Both the position numbers and the translations under genes were made by a program. From contig QKWP01000211.1 of assembly GCA_003550325.1 (NCBI GenBank), positions 224,513 through 288,512 of the forward strand: a DNA stretch of 64,000 bases, read 5' to 3'. Positions 1 to 9,803 of this stretch are shown here, piece by piece. Position 1 is the stretch's first letter. Each line of letters begins with the position of its first letter. The stretch comes from Gigaspora rosea. Its lineage: Eukaryota > Glomeromycota > Glomeromycetes > Diversisporales > Gigasporaceae. Under the pieces are notes generated by a model that ran no database searches, was not told the DNA's origin, and saw only the letters and a program-made list of their open reading frames with translations.

Positions 1-9
1 TTTATTATT

Positions 10-370
10 TCACAATATTGATCCTATGTAGAAGGCATAAGCCAAGCCATGAATCCTGTTATAGTTTGTATGATAAGTAGCTTCATTATATCTCTGGTAT
101 ATTTCCTTGAAGCATATATTTGGATCACTATTAATGTTCATTAGTACATGAACCAGAAATATTTGGTCAGTATTATAGCGTACCAAATCATCCTTGATAG
201 ACAAATGTGGTAATACTCCTGGCATAATCTGCTAGAATAGTGCATGTATGACTATTATCTTGCATGATGGTCACATTGTTCAGATCCACAATAATTGTTC
301 CTGCATATTGCAACCTGTTGCAAAGTTGTTGAAGTTCACACACTTGTTGGTAGAGTTGGGGGGAAGCCAA
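10..370 (-). pseudogene. Decayed hypothetical protein, two overlapping frames
   Basis: Two minus-strand reading frames overlap at about 188-225 and look like one protein broken by a frameshift. The upstream frame (370 to about 190) holds CNRLQYAGTIIVDLNNVTIM and ends in SHTCTILADYA. The downstream frame (225 to 10) continues with LVRYNTDQIFLVHVLMN and ends YAFYIGSIL. The upstream frame begins at a TTG, not an ATG. An ATG lies just upstream in another frame before a C6 run, which suggests a second slip there. I do not recognise the family and see no domain. Function unknown. Confidence 0.35.
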
Positions 371-955
371 GTAGATTGAGTAGTCATTTAATTGTTCAAG
401 AAGAGTGTTTAATATTTATTTAATTATAAGAGAAGTTAGTTGAATTTAGGATGAAAGCAAAGTAATTTTAAGCTCATTTTATATCTTTAAAATTGTTTAC
501 TCATATCACTACTTTGAAACAATTTTAATTTAGCTTGGAACATTAGTTCAACCCATGCTTTTGCTTCGCAATTCCTACATGCTAATATTTACTTGCATGT
601 ACTTTTTCCTGTGTTTTCCACATGTTTTGTTTTTGTGCTAACTATGTGGTAAAAATTTTGCTTAGCAATGTTTTGCAATACTCAGCAAAACTTGTCAAAA
701 CTTGGCAAAAATTTTGTTTCCTCTTGTGTTTTTAGCACTTTTGGCAATTTTATTGTCTTTTTTCCCCTTAAAATTGTGAGATCTCTGAACTTTTTATGCT
801 AATTCATCTAAAATTAGCTTCTAATATTCTAATTGGTGTTCATACAAAATCTAATTTCTAATTCTGTAAATTACATTTTTATTGTTGTGATCCTCATTGT
901 TTTGTTTACAATCAATTGATTTTTTATTTTGGAATAATCCTTGTAATTGTCCAAT
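371..955. other. AT-rich stretch with no recognisable gene
   Basis: No convincing reading frame. Between about 655 and 715 a short word close to CAAAACTTGGCAAAA recurs imperfectly (TTTTGCAATACTCAGC, CAAAACTTGTCAAAACTTGG), which is a local degenerate repeat. Nothing else noted. Confidence 0.5.
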
Positions 956-960
956 TCTAT

Positions 961-1317
961 TTATTTCTGAGTCTTGGACGTTAATTTCTTTTCAAAAATT
1001 TTCCATTTCCCAACTGCCTTGGTTAATATTCTTTTCTCTTGTTTCTTTCTTTTCTTTCTATATCCTAAATAATTTATCTCTTTTTCTTTTAAATAAACTT
1101 TTGTTGTCAAAAAACTTTTGTTAAATTTTTCGTTTGACATTATTTTGGGTCTCCTCAGGTGTATATACATTCTGGCTGTGAGCTTAGCCTCAGCACTAGC
1201 TGTGTGTGAAGCCGGTCTTCTATGACTGGGTGAGTGCTCTACATTCGGTTCTATTACCGCTATAGTAGTCACCTGATAGATATTTTCCCCTATAACTTGT
1301 CTTTCTTTTTCACACAA
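961..1317 (-). CDS. Hypothetical basic protein, 118 codons
   Basis: An open minus-strand frame starts at an ATG and ends at TGA/TAA-rich sequence. The first ~45 residues are Ser/Arg/Ala-rich and probably disordered (EHSPSHRRPASHTASAEAKL). The second half is strongly basic and charged (KVYLKEKEINYLGYRKKRKK). From memory this resembles a multicopy protein family of Rhizophagus, but I cannot name a domain. The plus-strand frame over the same bases is hydrophobic and T-rich, as expected of a shadow. It may be a fragment: no promoter or intron context is visible. Confidence 0.4.
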   Translation of the reverse strand: MCEKERQVIGENIYQVTTIAVIEPNVEHSPSHRRPASHTASAEAKLTARMYIHLRRPKIMSNEKFNKSFLTTKVYLKEKEINYLGYRKKRKKQEKRILTKAVGKWKIFEKKLTSKTQK

Positions 1318-1399
1318 GTTGGTGGCTAATGCACTTGTGTTTATTTTATTTCATCTTTTTCCAGTATATAATGCTTAGAAATAGTTATTTCTAATTCTT

Positions 1400-1790
1400 T
1401 TATTTTATAGATGACCCATACGAAGAAATCTAATTCGTTCTCTCTCAAATAGCGGTACTCCAGAACCATGTGATAAACTATCAAGAGCTAGCACAAGAAA
1501 TAAGTCCTCTCAATATCAAAGCCCTTCAGCAAGCAAGTCAGCACTAGCGGTTAATTGTCGAATGAAATAGATGGAGGGCTTGGGCTAAAAACTTGAAAAA
1601 TGATAATAGAGACTTGGAAGAAGATATTGGAGAATTGAAAGAAGCAAATAGAGAATTGAAAGAAGAAAATATAAACTTAGAAGAAAAAAATAGAGAATTG
1701 CGAAGAAGAATTGAAGAAGCAAATAAAAGAACCGAAGAAGTAATTAGAAGGATAGAAGAAGCAGAAAGGAGTCATTGTAATATTTTGTAA
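1400..1790 (+). pseudogene. Coiled-coil coding fragment
   Basis: The frame ending in TAA at 1788-1790 encodes a very regular heptad-like Glu/Lys/Arg coil (residues such as ELKEANRELKEENINLEEK) and finishes in HCNIL. The same frame is readable upstream to about 1440 (SQIAVLQNHVINYQELAQEI), but in-frame stops occur near 1545 and 1568. There is no ATG at the head of the clean part; it opens at a TTG. A poly-pyrimidine stretch ending in ATAG lies at about 1395-1410 and could be an intron acceptor. I read it as the decayed 3' end of a coiled-coil gene. Function unknown. Confidence 0.35.
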
Positions 1791-1799
1791 AAATAAAAT

Positions 1800-1965
1800 A
1801 ATTAATAAATTGATATAATTAAAATAAAATTTTTTTTCCATTATAATTGTATAATAATTAATATTGTAATAATAATAATAAATAAAATAATAATAAGTTT
1901 TAAATAATAAATAATAATAATTAATAATAAATAATAAATAGCATTAATATTAATAAAGTTAATAA
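1800..1965. repeat. AT-only low-complexity (TAA)n-like tract
   Basis: Interrupted AATAAT/AATAAA runs, for example around 1868-1885 and 1905-1940, with essentially no G or C. Simple-sequence DNA, no gene. Confidence 0.7.
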
Positions 1966-2049
1966 AATTAAAAAGTGGTAACAAAATTATAAGTTTTGGT
2001 TTATTGTTGTTTTGATTACAACTTGGGGTTCCTAGTTTTGTCATTTGTA

Positions 2050-3072
2050 ATATTTTTCAAGTCTAAATCACTGTTATAATATCATTTGAGAATTTGACCT
2101 TTGTTATTTCATAGTTTATATGCACCATTTCTGAGTTTAGCACATATAGTGTAAGGTTCTTTTGTTTACCATCAAACTTAACAGATCTAGAAGATTCTAT
2201 ATCTTTTCGTTGTACCCAATCTTTTTCACAAATTTCAAATTCTATTAGTTTTATCTGAGCATCATGTCTTTGCTTTTGTTTTTGTTGTGATGCCTCTGTA
2301 TTTTTCTGATCATGTTCATGAGTTTCTTCTAACTTGTCTATTAATTCATAAGCTCGAGTTAAAATACTATCTTCAAGATTTATTTTTGATTCTGTTTCAG
2401 TAGTGGGTAGTATAGCTTCAATAGGTAATATAGCTTGTCATCTATAGACAAGTTGAAATAGAGTATATCCAGTAGTAGCATGTTTTTTGATTCAATATGC
2501 AAATAATACTGGAGGGAGGTATACATTCCAGTCTTGACTTGTTGCAACTTATGCAAGAGATTCACTAAGGTTCTATTTAGTTGTTCTACTATTCCATTTG
2601 TTTGTAGATGGTATAGTGATGAAAATTTATGATGTATCAATAATTTTTCACACAAATCACTTCTAAAGTTAGGTCCTTGGTCTGAAAAAATAATTTTTGG
2701 AATTCCATATCGACATACTATTTCAGTGAATATAAATTGAGCAAGGGTTTTAGCACTGGCATTAGGTATTGCTTGTGCTTCAGGCCATCATGTTAGATAG
2801 TTAGGGGCTACAATAATATATCGATTTTTTAGAGTTGTGATCGATAAGGGTCCTACTAAGTCAATTCCAATTCGTTCGAAGGCTTGTCCTATTTTGATGG
2901 GATGCAAAGGTTCTTTTCGTCATGACTTGCCTTGTCTTTGACATTGTTCACAATTCTTAACATATTCTTTAATATCTCAATACATTTGATCCCAATAATA
3001 TTGTTTAGCGATTTTATTATATATAATATCTATTTTTAGATATCCAGCAGTAGGATAACTATGCATCATGTA
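2050..3072 (-). pseudogene. Ty3/gypsy integrase and pol C-terminus (decayed)
   Basis: Read on the minus strand from ~3070 downward. A degenerate zinc-binding N-terminus comes first (HSYPTAGYLKID, then CEQCQRQGKS, the CC pair of HHCC). It is followed by RIGIDLVGPLSITT with the first core Asp, FTEIVCRYGIPKIIFSDQGP with the second Asp, then HHKFSSLYHLQTNGIVEQLN with the Glu of the DDE triad. Beyond this the pol tail reads KQKQRHDAQIKLIEFEICEK, then LYVLNSEMVHINYEI. Internal stops (for example before the DIKEYVKNC segment) and frameshifts make it non-functional. It would insert the cDNA of the element. It belongs with the gag and protease at 5.4-10.6 kb; the RT/RNase H normally between them is missing or inverted. 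Confidence 0.85.
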
Positions 3073-5415
3073 AAGTACAGAACCATCCCAAAGTTTAATT
3101 GTTGCCGCTACTAGAACTACTTCTAGACCCTTAGGAATCATTTGCAACTTACCTGTTAAAATCTAGGGAAGGACTATCCCTATTGATATTGAGGTAGTAC
3201 CTGCTACTTTATATTCCTTATTACTTGAAAATGATTGGTCCAGAAAAGTAGAAGTTAACTACAATTGGAAAAACTGCTAGTATACTAGAAAGGAAAAGAA
3301 ATTATTTTGAACACCTCTTATGAACAAGACCAACCCCCAAAAAAACATCCTACCTGTACTACTTTTGAAGATTTAGAGCTCTATGAAGAAGAATTTTTAA
3401 CTCCTCTTAAAGCTTATGCTTTTTTTGTAACATCCTCTAGAGGAGAGGTAGAATAGACTGTTTATTGACCTCCAACCTGAACTAAAAAGCCACTCGTTGT
3501 AAATCTTGTGGTTCAAGAACCCACCAATATAAAAATTGACCAAATAATGAATCCCGCTATTACCATAGAATGGGTTACATAACTTTAAACTGCCCAAATA
3601 AACAACTCAGATGTACAAGTTGTAGAACTTGTAATGAAACAAGCTACTGTATTTGTTTAAGGATTGTTCTTTTAACCAATGTCATGGTTACAACAGATAG
3701 GACATATTAAAATTAAAAGTCCTATGGCGCAGCAAAAGTTGGATAACCTAATCTACTGATATGGTTGTGATAAAAATAATTTTGATGCAATCAGATAGTT
3801 TTATCATAGAAAATATAGAACATACCAATGTTGCCAATGCAAAAACCTACAACAACCAGAAAGATTACAATTAAATAACAACCAACTTGTATGTACCACT
3901 TGCTATAAAACCTATATTGGGGCATTGGACCATGATAATCCTCTTAGCCAGGAATACTATTATCATGGACTAGGTCGAGGAACCCTAGTTAGTTGCAAAA
4001 TCTGTGCACAACAAAAACCCAGAGCTCGAATGCATCGTTTAGAAAGTATTAGAGATTAGTTATGATTCTGTAAATTGGAATACATGTATGCTTACAAAGC
4101 AAGCCAGGATCTACAATATAATCCAAACTATGAAATTTGAACTCAGATTAGACACTATACTGAGTCTACCAGAAATCCAGACACCAGTATAATTTGAACA
4201 AAAGTAGAATCTATAGGACGTACAAGTTTTGTTAGAGGATGATAATAATAAAGACATAATAAAAATATAGAGGAACAAAATACTGATCAATATAATCAGG
4301 ACTGGACCAATGATGAAATTACTATCTTATTACAGTCAGAATCAGAACAAATTACTCTTACAGAGGTTGAGAAAGCCACTCTACAACAAATCTTACAAGA
4401 ATCATTTGATATACCCCAAACAGATTTTGATGCTCGACAAGCAATTGAAAATTTAAGGAAAAATTTTGAAGAAAATGTTGCATTGTATTATGAATGTTTG
4501 ATGACAATGCAACTTACTGAGCTTGATCCAAGCCAAGGGTACTGTAATGACTGCTACCAGGATATTAATAAATTTACTCTACCTAATAATCCTGGGGAAG
4601 GATCATTAAACTCTTCTTTGCTACTTTTTGAAGTACTTGACCAGCCTATGGAGGATATTAAAGAAAAACAAACCCAATCTAATATTGAAATGATCATTGA
4701 AGGTGGCCAAAATGATAGAACTCTTTTGCAAGTTATTGAATGGTTGGAAGCCAGAGTTCAATATCTTGAGGAAATCAATAAGCAATTTACTAATTTCTTT
4801 AAGAACCAAATCTTTATTATCAACAATGAGCTGACTACTTCACTTGGCAAAATTTTTAAATCATCCGGGCAAGATGAAAAACTACCTAAAAAATCTGAAG
4901 AATTACTAACGAAAATAGAAGTTTTGCAGCTAGCTTTGCAAAGAAATGCACAAAATATAATTTTGTGTATACCATAGAAACATTAATCCCTTATGAAGAA
5001 TATGTATTAGAGAAAACAGACCATATTAATATTAGACCATTAACAAAGGAACAAGGATTAAAATTTAGAGCTTTACTTAATGAGTTCTCTGATCTCTTTG
5101 CAAAAGATATCAATGAACTTGGACAAACAGATCTGGTACAGCATAGAATCTATACTGAGGATGTGCCTCCAATCAAACAACGAGCTTATAATATACCCTC
5201 AAGTGAACAAGAATTTATCAAAAAAGAAATTGAATGAATGTTGGAAAGCATATCATTCAACTATCTGAAAGCCCAAGCCCCTGGGCATTACCTATTGTTC
5301 TTGTTCGCAAAAAGAGTGATAAATTGAAATTCTGTATTGATTACAAAAAACTTAATAGCATTACCAAAAAGGATGCTTATCCTCTACCTCGAATACAGAA
5401 AATGTTAAATACTTT
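3072..5415 (+). pseudogene. Inverted central pol segment: protease C-half, linker, RT N-half
   Basis: This block runs opposite to the rest of the gypsy element. From the left it reads STEPSQSLIVAATR, IPIDIEVVPATLYSLLLEND and WSRKVEVNYNW, the C-terminal half of a retroviral-type aspartic protease. Then comes a Cys-rich linker (RTYQCCQCKNLQQPERLQLN, LVSCKICAQQK), and a longer open stretch 4255-4977 with YCNDCYQDINKF and a coiled segment. RT starts in the next frame at ~4965: FSDLFAKDINELGQTDLVQH, PIKQRAYNIP, PWALPIVLVRKKSDKLKFCI, DYKKLNSITKKDAYPLPRI. It stops abruptly after MLNT. The catalytic YxDD region is absent. Several stops and frameshifts (one at ~5237) are visible. Breakpoints near 3070 and 5415 coincide with the ends of the flanking minus-strand integrase and protease. 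Confidence 0.8.
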
Positions 5416-5650
5416 TGAGTCCCAATTTTATGAGCAATCATACTAACAAATCCTCCACTATCATGATAGCCGGATAAGTTCTATCCTTTATATCAATATA
5501 ACATTTAACAGATGTAATATGTATATCTGGTTGTGGTTTGGTATTTTCAGAATTCAACTCAGTAATATAGTTATAAGAGCAGTACGAATAGAATAGTTGT
5601 CCAAAAGTCTTTCCAGGTTCTAGATTTAGATTTAGGTTTGGTTTTAGCAA
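5400..5650 (-). pseudogene. Ty3/gypsy protease N-half
   Basis: The minus-strand frame from 5650 reads DIHITSVKCYIDIKDRTYPA followed by Ile. After a frameshift the active-site strand continues as DSGGFVSMIAHK, where DSG is the aspartic protease signature (usually DSGA or DTGA). Reading stops making sense at about 5412, exactly where the plus-strand RT fragment ends, so this is one breakpoint of the inversion. The missing C-half is found inverted at ~3075-3270. Non-functional. Confidence 0.75.
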
Positions 5651-6876
5651 CCATATTTATATTGCAATAGTGAGCAAGTATAGTATGGTCCTCATCGCTC
5701 TAGGCTTCTATCTCTTGATCTACTATGATCTTGAGAGCTATTTCTGTTTTTATTTTGTCCTCTATTTCTAGAGTGACTTCTACTTCGATTATTTTAATAG
5801 TTATTGTTATTATTGAATCAGTTGTAGTTGTTGTTGTTATAATTATTGTTATAGTTGTTTCTTTTGTTTTGATTATTGTTGTTGAAGTTATTGTTTTTAG
5901 GTTTTCCTCTATTTTTGTTTCTTGAGTCATACAGTTGTTTGTGACAATTAGCCATGAATGTTCTGGCTTTCTATAGTAGTAGCAAACAGCTATAGTTTTT
6001 GAGAAGTTGAATTTGGTTTCTGTAGTATAGACAGGCTGGAGTTGTTGTTGCTGTGCTAAATTAATATTCAATTTAGCAATTTGGTCTGTTAGTTGAAATA
6101 TGACAACATGTTCAGATGAAGCTACAAATTTTCCTGTTTTCCATTGCTTCTCAGTAGTAATAGTAGCATTTAAATTTTCAGGACCTGAAGCTTGAACAGG
6201 CATTGCAAATTCAGGTCGTAGGCCTTTAATAAATAACTGTAGAATAAATCCATTGGGTAGGCCAGTTACTTTTTCTCTAAGATTTTTAAATCGAATAATA
6301 TAAACATTAATGGTACAAATCCTTGTTTAATTTCAAAAAGTTATTGTTGGCACAAAACTTTTTGCTTTATGTCACTAAAGCATAGTTTAAATTGGTATTT
6401 AAAACTATAGTCTTGATCATGGTCATTATTATAAGCCGTAAGCCCAGCACCATTAACCCATTCTGTGGCAATTCCTTTTATATAGGCTTTAGCTAAAGCT
6501 AGTTGTCAATTAGCATTCCAGTTATTAGCTATAGTAGCTTGGTCAAATTTCTTGATCCAATTGATAGGATCTTTGGTTCTATCTCTTTTAAAAGGTTCAA
6601 TTTTGATTAAATTCTTTTCTCCTCCTTGATTTCGTTCAATGACTTCAGCCAATCAGATATGGGCCTCAGCTGTACCATTCATATTTCTTTTGTCATCTGA
6701 TAAGTTTGTTTCTGATATAGAGTCTTGGTCATCAGAGTTGTTAACTAAAGCTTCAGCCTGATCAAGAATGTTGGCAATAAATTCACCAAGAGATATAGCA
6801 AATTCTGTATCCGAGTGATTATCTACCGTTTTTTGAGCTATTTTCTTAGTATTGGTAAGATCAGTGTATATAGGAC
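5651..6876 (-). pseudogene. Ty3/gypsy gag, C-terminal part
   Basis: From ~6890 downward on the minus strand: SPIYTDLTNTKKIAQKTVDN, an acidic linker, then a capsid-like region (WIKKFDQATIANNWNANWQL, AYIKGIATEWVNGAG) and a zinc-knuckle remnant at ~5990-5945, CYYYRKPEHSW (normally CxxCxxxHxxxxC; the second Cys is now Tyr). After the knuckle, a shifted frame gives an Asn/Arg-rich tail (NNNFNNNNQNKRNNYNN) typical of nucleocapsid; the listed Thr/Ile-rich reading is its frame-shifted shadow. The 5' half of the same gag lies at 9.8-10.6 kb beyond an insertion. Confidence 0.75.
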
Positions 6877-7103
6877 TATCCCTTAAACCATCCAGCGGGC
6901 AAATTTGCCCACTAAAATCTTGTTTTTTTTTGATTTTTAAATGATTGTGCCAGATTTTCCTAAGCATTTTTACCCTCTTTTATAAGGGGAGCACTATTTA
7001 TCACCTGATTTTTTAGGTAGGTGGGGGTAGAGCAATTATTAGGTCCTATATATAATATAATATATATAATATATATAAATATATATTTATAGAAAATAAC
7101 TAA

Positions 7104-7408
7104 TTGTACATGGGGTGTTTGAACACGGGTATAATAATTTTTATAAATTAAAAGATTTTTAATTAAAATAAAAAATAATTTAATTAATATTAGGGTTAGG
7201 GTAAGAACTGGGATGGAGCGGGGGCATAGTTTATACCAAGATTTTACAAGTAATTTTTTTTCTTAGAGCCCATAGATTGTTTCTTAAGCAAATTTTAATT
7301 TTTGTTTTTTTTTCTTTATGTTTGTTGTACAAAAAATGATCTGCTACTGCATTTTTCTATATGATTTGTGTAGTACAGTGTTCAAACACCCCGTGTACAA
7401 ATAGAAAT
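7104..7408. mobile_element. ~305-bp MITE, TIR TTGTACAYGGGGTGTTTG
   Basis: TTGTACATGGGGTGTTTGAA at the left and its near-perfect inverse (TTCAAACACCCCGTGTACAA) at the right end define ~23-bp terminal repeats. The interior is AT-rich and non-coding, with a TTAGGGTTAGGG run at 7190-7202. No clear target duplication was identified. Nested in the larger gag insertion. Confidence 0.65.
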
Positions 7409-7444
7409 GCTCATATTTATATATATTATTATATATATAAAATT

Positions 7445-7573
7445 TTTAATATTGAATAACTTTAGATCCACCAGTCCATTTTTGATGATTTAACTACCAA
7501 AATGTTCGCCTTAGTGAGCCGATTCTAACAAGCTTAAAATCACTAAATTCTAATTACAGGATCCTAAGATAAA
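7445..7573 (+). repeat. Left arm of family-C inverted repeat
   Basis: It begins near TAACTTTAGATCCACCAG, runs through ACCAAAATGTTCGCC and the core GTGAGCCGATTCTAACAAGC, and ends at ACAGGATCCTAAGAT. The inverse copy lies at 9057-9187, and related copies at 44.3-44.7 kb. The two arms enclose the alternating palindrome array. Confidence 0.65.
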
Positions 7574-7671
7574 CAAAGATTTGTATTCTATAAACAATTA
7601 ATAATTAGATATGTCTAATTTGGTGAACCTAAGTTTTATGATGAATACCACGTGCCATATCGTCAGAATCA

Positions 7672-7712
7672 GATTATTTTGGTACCATTCGATTCGTCTC
7701 ATTGAGACTAGT
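7672..7712. repeat. Short copy of the GTCTC-GAGAC repeat core
   Basis: TTTTGGTACCATTCGATTCG followed by TCTCATTGAGAC. This is the unit that is repeated many times at 61.1-62.1 kb, here as a single partial copy. Confidence 0.6.
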
Positions 7713-7721
7713 GCTCCTAGG

Positions 7722-7875
7722 TCCAGTTCGGGTCTGGTCTGGTCCGATCCAGTCCGGGATCAGACCAGACTCAGACTCTAAATTTTACTAATTTCAGACT
7801 TCAGACCAGACTCAACTATGAGTCCAGTCTGGGTCTTGTTCGAAAACTGCAGACTGGTCTGAGTCCGAATATAAT
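7722..7875. repeat. GC-richer CAGACC/GGTCTG degenerate repeat
   Basis: An unusual island for this window. GTCTGGTCTGGTCCGATCC, then CAGACCAGACTCAGACTC, and further CAGACCAGACTCAAC and GACTGGTCTGAGTCC, present the hexamer GGTCTG or its inverse about ten times in both orientations. No coding frame stands out. Confidence 0.55.
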
Positions 7876-7894
7876 TATATATATTTTTTGGCAT

Positions 7895-9040
7895 TGAAAA
7901 AGTTTACTTAGTGCATTTTGTTAGAATAAATTAGTAAAATTTTATGAATCATAAGTTTTTATAGAATTTTATTAATAAAATTCTATAAAATCTTATAATT
8001 CGCAAATTTTTATTAATTAATTCTAACAAAATGCACTAAGTAAACTTGTTCAGCACCTAAAAATACATTAAATCGGCAGGGTTGTTTTTATTTTACTTGA
8101 AATTTGGAGAAAAGATGCATAATTTTGGATTTTTGATCAAAAAAGTCAAATTTAAGCATCTTTTCTCCAAATTTCAAGTAAAATAAAAACAACCCTGCCG
8201 ATTTAATGTATTTTTAGGTGCTGAACAAGTTTACTTAGTGCATTTTGTTAGAATTAATTAATAAAAATTTGTGAATTTTAAGATTTTATAGAATTTTACT
8301 AATAAAATTCTATAAAATCTTATGATTCACAAAATTTTACTAATTATTTCTAACTTAATGCACTAAGTAAACTTGTTCAGCACCTAAAAATACATTAAAT
8401 CGGCTGGGTTGTTTTTATTTTACTTGAAATTTGGAGAAAAGATGCATAATTTTGGATTTTTGATCAAAAAAGTCAAATTTAAGCATCTTTTCTCCAAATT
8501 TCAAGTAAAATAAAAACAACCCTGCCGATTTAATGTATTTTTAGGTGCTGAACAAGTTTACTTAGTGCGTTTTGTTAGAATTAATTAATAAATATTTGTG
8601 AATTTTAAGATTTTATAGAATTTTACTAATAAAATTCTATAAAATCTTATAATTCACAAAATTTTACTAATTATTTCTAAATTAATGCACTAAGTAAACT
8701 TGTTCAACACCTAAAAATACATTAAATCAGCAGGGTTGTTTTTATTTTACTTGAAATTTGGAGATAAGATGTTAAAATTTGTCTTTTTTGATCAAAACTC
8801 CAAAATTGTGCATCAAATCTCTAAATTCCAAGTAAAATAAAAACAAACTAGCCATTTTAATACATTTTTAGGTGCTGAACAAGTTTACTTAGTGCATTTT
8901 GTTAAAAATAATTAATAAAAATTTGCGAATTATAAGATTTTATAGAATTTTATTAATAAAATTCTATAAAAACTTATGATTCATAAAATTTTACTAATTT
9001 ATTCTAACAAAATGCACTAAGTAAACTTGTTTATACTATT
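7895..9040. repeat. Array of alternating palindromes A-B-A-B-A-B-A
   Basis: Palindrome A (arm GTTTACTTAGTGCATTTTG, centre AGAATTTTATTAATAAAATT) occurs at about 7898-8050, 8228-8372, 8553-8702 and 8880-9033. Palindrome B (arm CAGCACCTAAAAATACATTA, then TCGGCAGGGTTG, centre TTTTTGATCAAAAA) occurs at about 8048-8230, 8374-8555 and 8702-8882. The A-B unit is ~325 bp and repeats three and a half times with high identity; the last B has drifted most. Non-coding. Strong hairpin or cruciform potential. Confidence 0.8.
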
Positions 9041-9056
9041 AAAATTACACAAAAGT

Positions 9057-9187
9057 TGAACGATCTTGGGATCCTGTGCTTGGATTTTGATGATTTTGGG
9101 CTTGTTAGAATCGTCTCACTGAGACGAACATTTTGGTAGTTGAATCGTCCAAAAAATACCAGTAGATCAAAAGTTATCCAATTTTAA
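9057..9187 (-). repeat. Right arm of family-C inverted repeat
   Basis: Inverse of the 7445-7573 arm: GATCTTGGGATCCTGTG, GGGCTTGTTAGAATCGTCTC, ACTGAGACGAACATTTTGG, then GATCAAAAGTTATCC. Together the arms give a ~1.74-kb inverted-repeat unit around the palindrome array. Confidence 0.65.
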
Positions 9188-9189
9188 TA

Positions 9190-9760
9190 TATTTATATAT
9201 TATTAAATTTTAACCAATCAAATGCTTAGAAAAATTATCAGGTGGGGGGGTAGGGGGGTCAACTACTTAGTGAAACCCTAATCAGGTGATTTCTGGCACT
9301 CCTCTAAGCTAGAATTAAAGTATACTATTTTGCAAATCAACTTGTGATTTTATATCATGTGGTAGTGGTATATTACAAGGAATATGCGTGCTAGTAGTAC
9401 AGCGATTCTCTATTAATCACTATTAATTTACTATTAAAAAAATCGAAAAAAAATTGAAAAATAAAATATTATGAATAAGTCCCACATTTTATATGATAAT
9501 ATTTCATTTATATCTGTAATATTCAAAGCTGAATTATCAGAGTGATTGGGAAGCTTTAACCCAATAAACATTCCTTAACAAAAATGCAGAATATTTCGTG
9601 AAATTTTGCTTGTGATCTTTGCTTGTGTCACATGGCATGTGCAATGATGTACTATTGTATTGTCACATGCATTGTGTTCTCAAGAGTTACTCTAATCAAT
9701 TTCGGTTAGTCTTTCAACAAAAAAAAATTTTTCTATATGTTTACTTTTCTTCTAATTATT
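9190..9760. other. Non-coding remainder of the gag insertion
   Basis: AT-rich. A G-run (GGTGGGGGGGTAGGGGGG) lies at ~9241-9258. An ATCACCTGATTAGGG-type word near 9275-9290 (inverse strand) resembles ATCACCTGATTTTTT at ~7000, possibly another nested terminal repeat (about 6995 to 9305). No gene. Confidence 0.45.
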
Positions 9761-9803
9761 TTAGCGGGCAAATTTGCCCACTTAACTTGGACAGTTTAAG
9801 GGA

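Larger units (their letters stand above)
6879..9803. mobile_element. 2.9-kb composite inverted-repeat element inserted in gag
   Basis: The left end starts TCCCTTAAACCATCC and continues with GCGGGCAAATTTGCCCAC. The right end is the inverse: TCCCTTAAACTGTCC, a 5-bp gap, then GTGGGCAAATTTGCCCGC. The dinucleotide TA is present outside both ends (6877-6878 and 9804-9805), so a TA target duplication is likely, as for Tc1/mariner-type MITEs. Gag coding (NIETS on one side, SPIYTD on the other) resumes immediately outside the ends. The interior holds no transposase but nested repeats, described separately. A second element with the same kind of end begins at 63360. Confidence 0.75.

Noticed and set aside
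897-1124. Hydrophobic plus-strand frame of 75 codons
   Set aside because: Antisense shadow of the basic minus-strand frame 961-1317; composition reflects T-richness.
1-2050. 3' LTR of the gypsy element
   Set aside because: I compared it with the putative 5' LTR at 11.35-12.7 kb and found no shared stretch.
3397-3597. Minus-strand frame of 66 codons
   Set aside because: Shadow of the plus-strand pol linker (CKSCGSRTHQYKN region).
5725-5925. Val/Ile-rich plus-strand frame resembling a membrane protein
   Set aside because: Antisense of the Asn/Arg-rich gag tail (AAY codons read backwards as GTT/ATT).
7895-9040. CRISPR-like regular repeats
   Set aside because: Units are long alternating palindromes without spacers, in a eukaryotic transposon-rich context.
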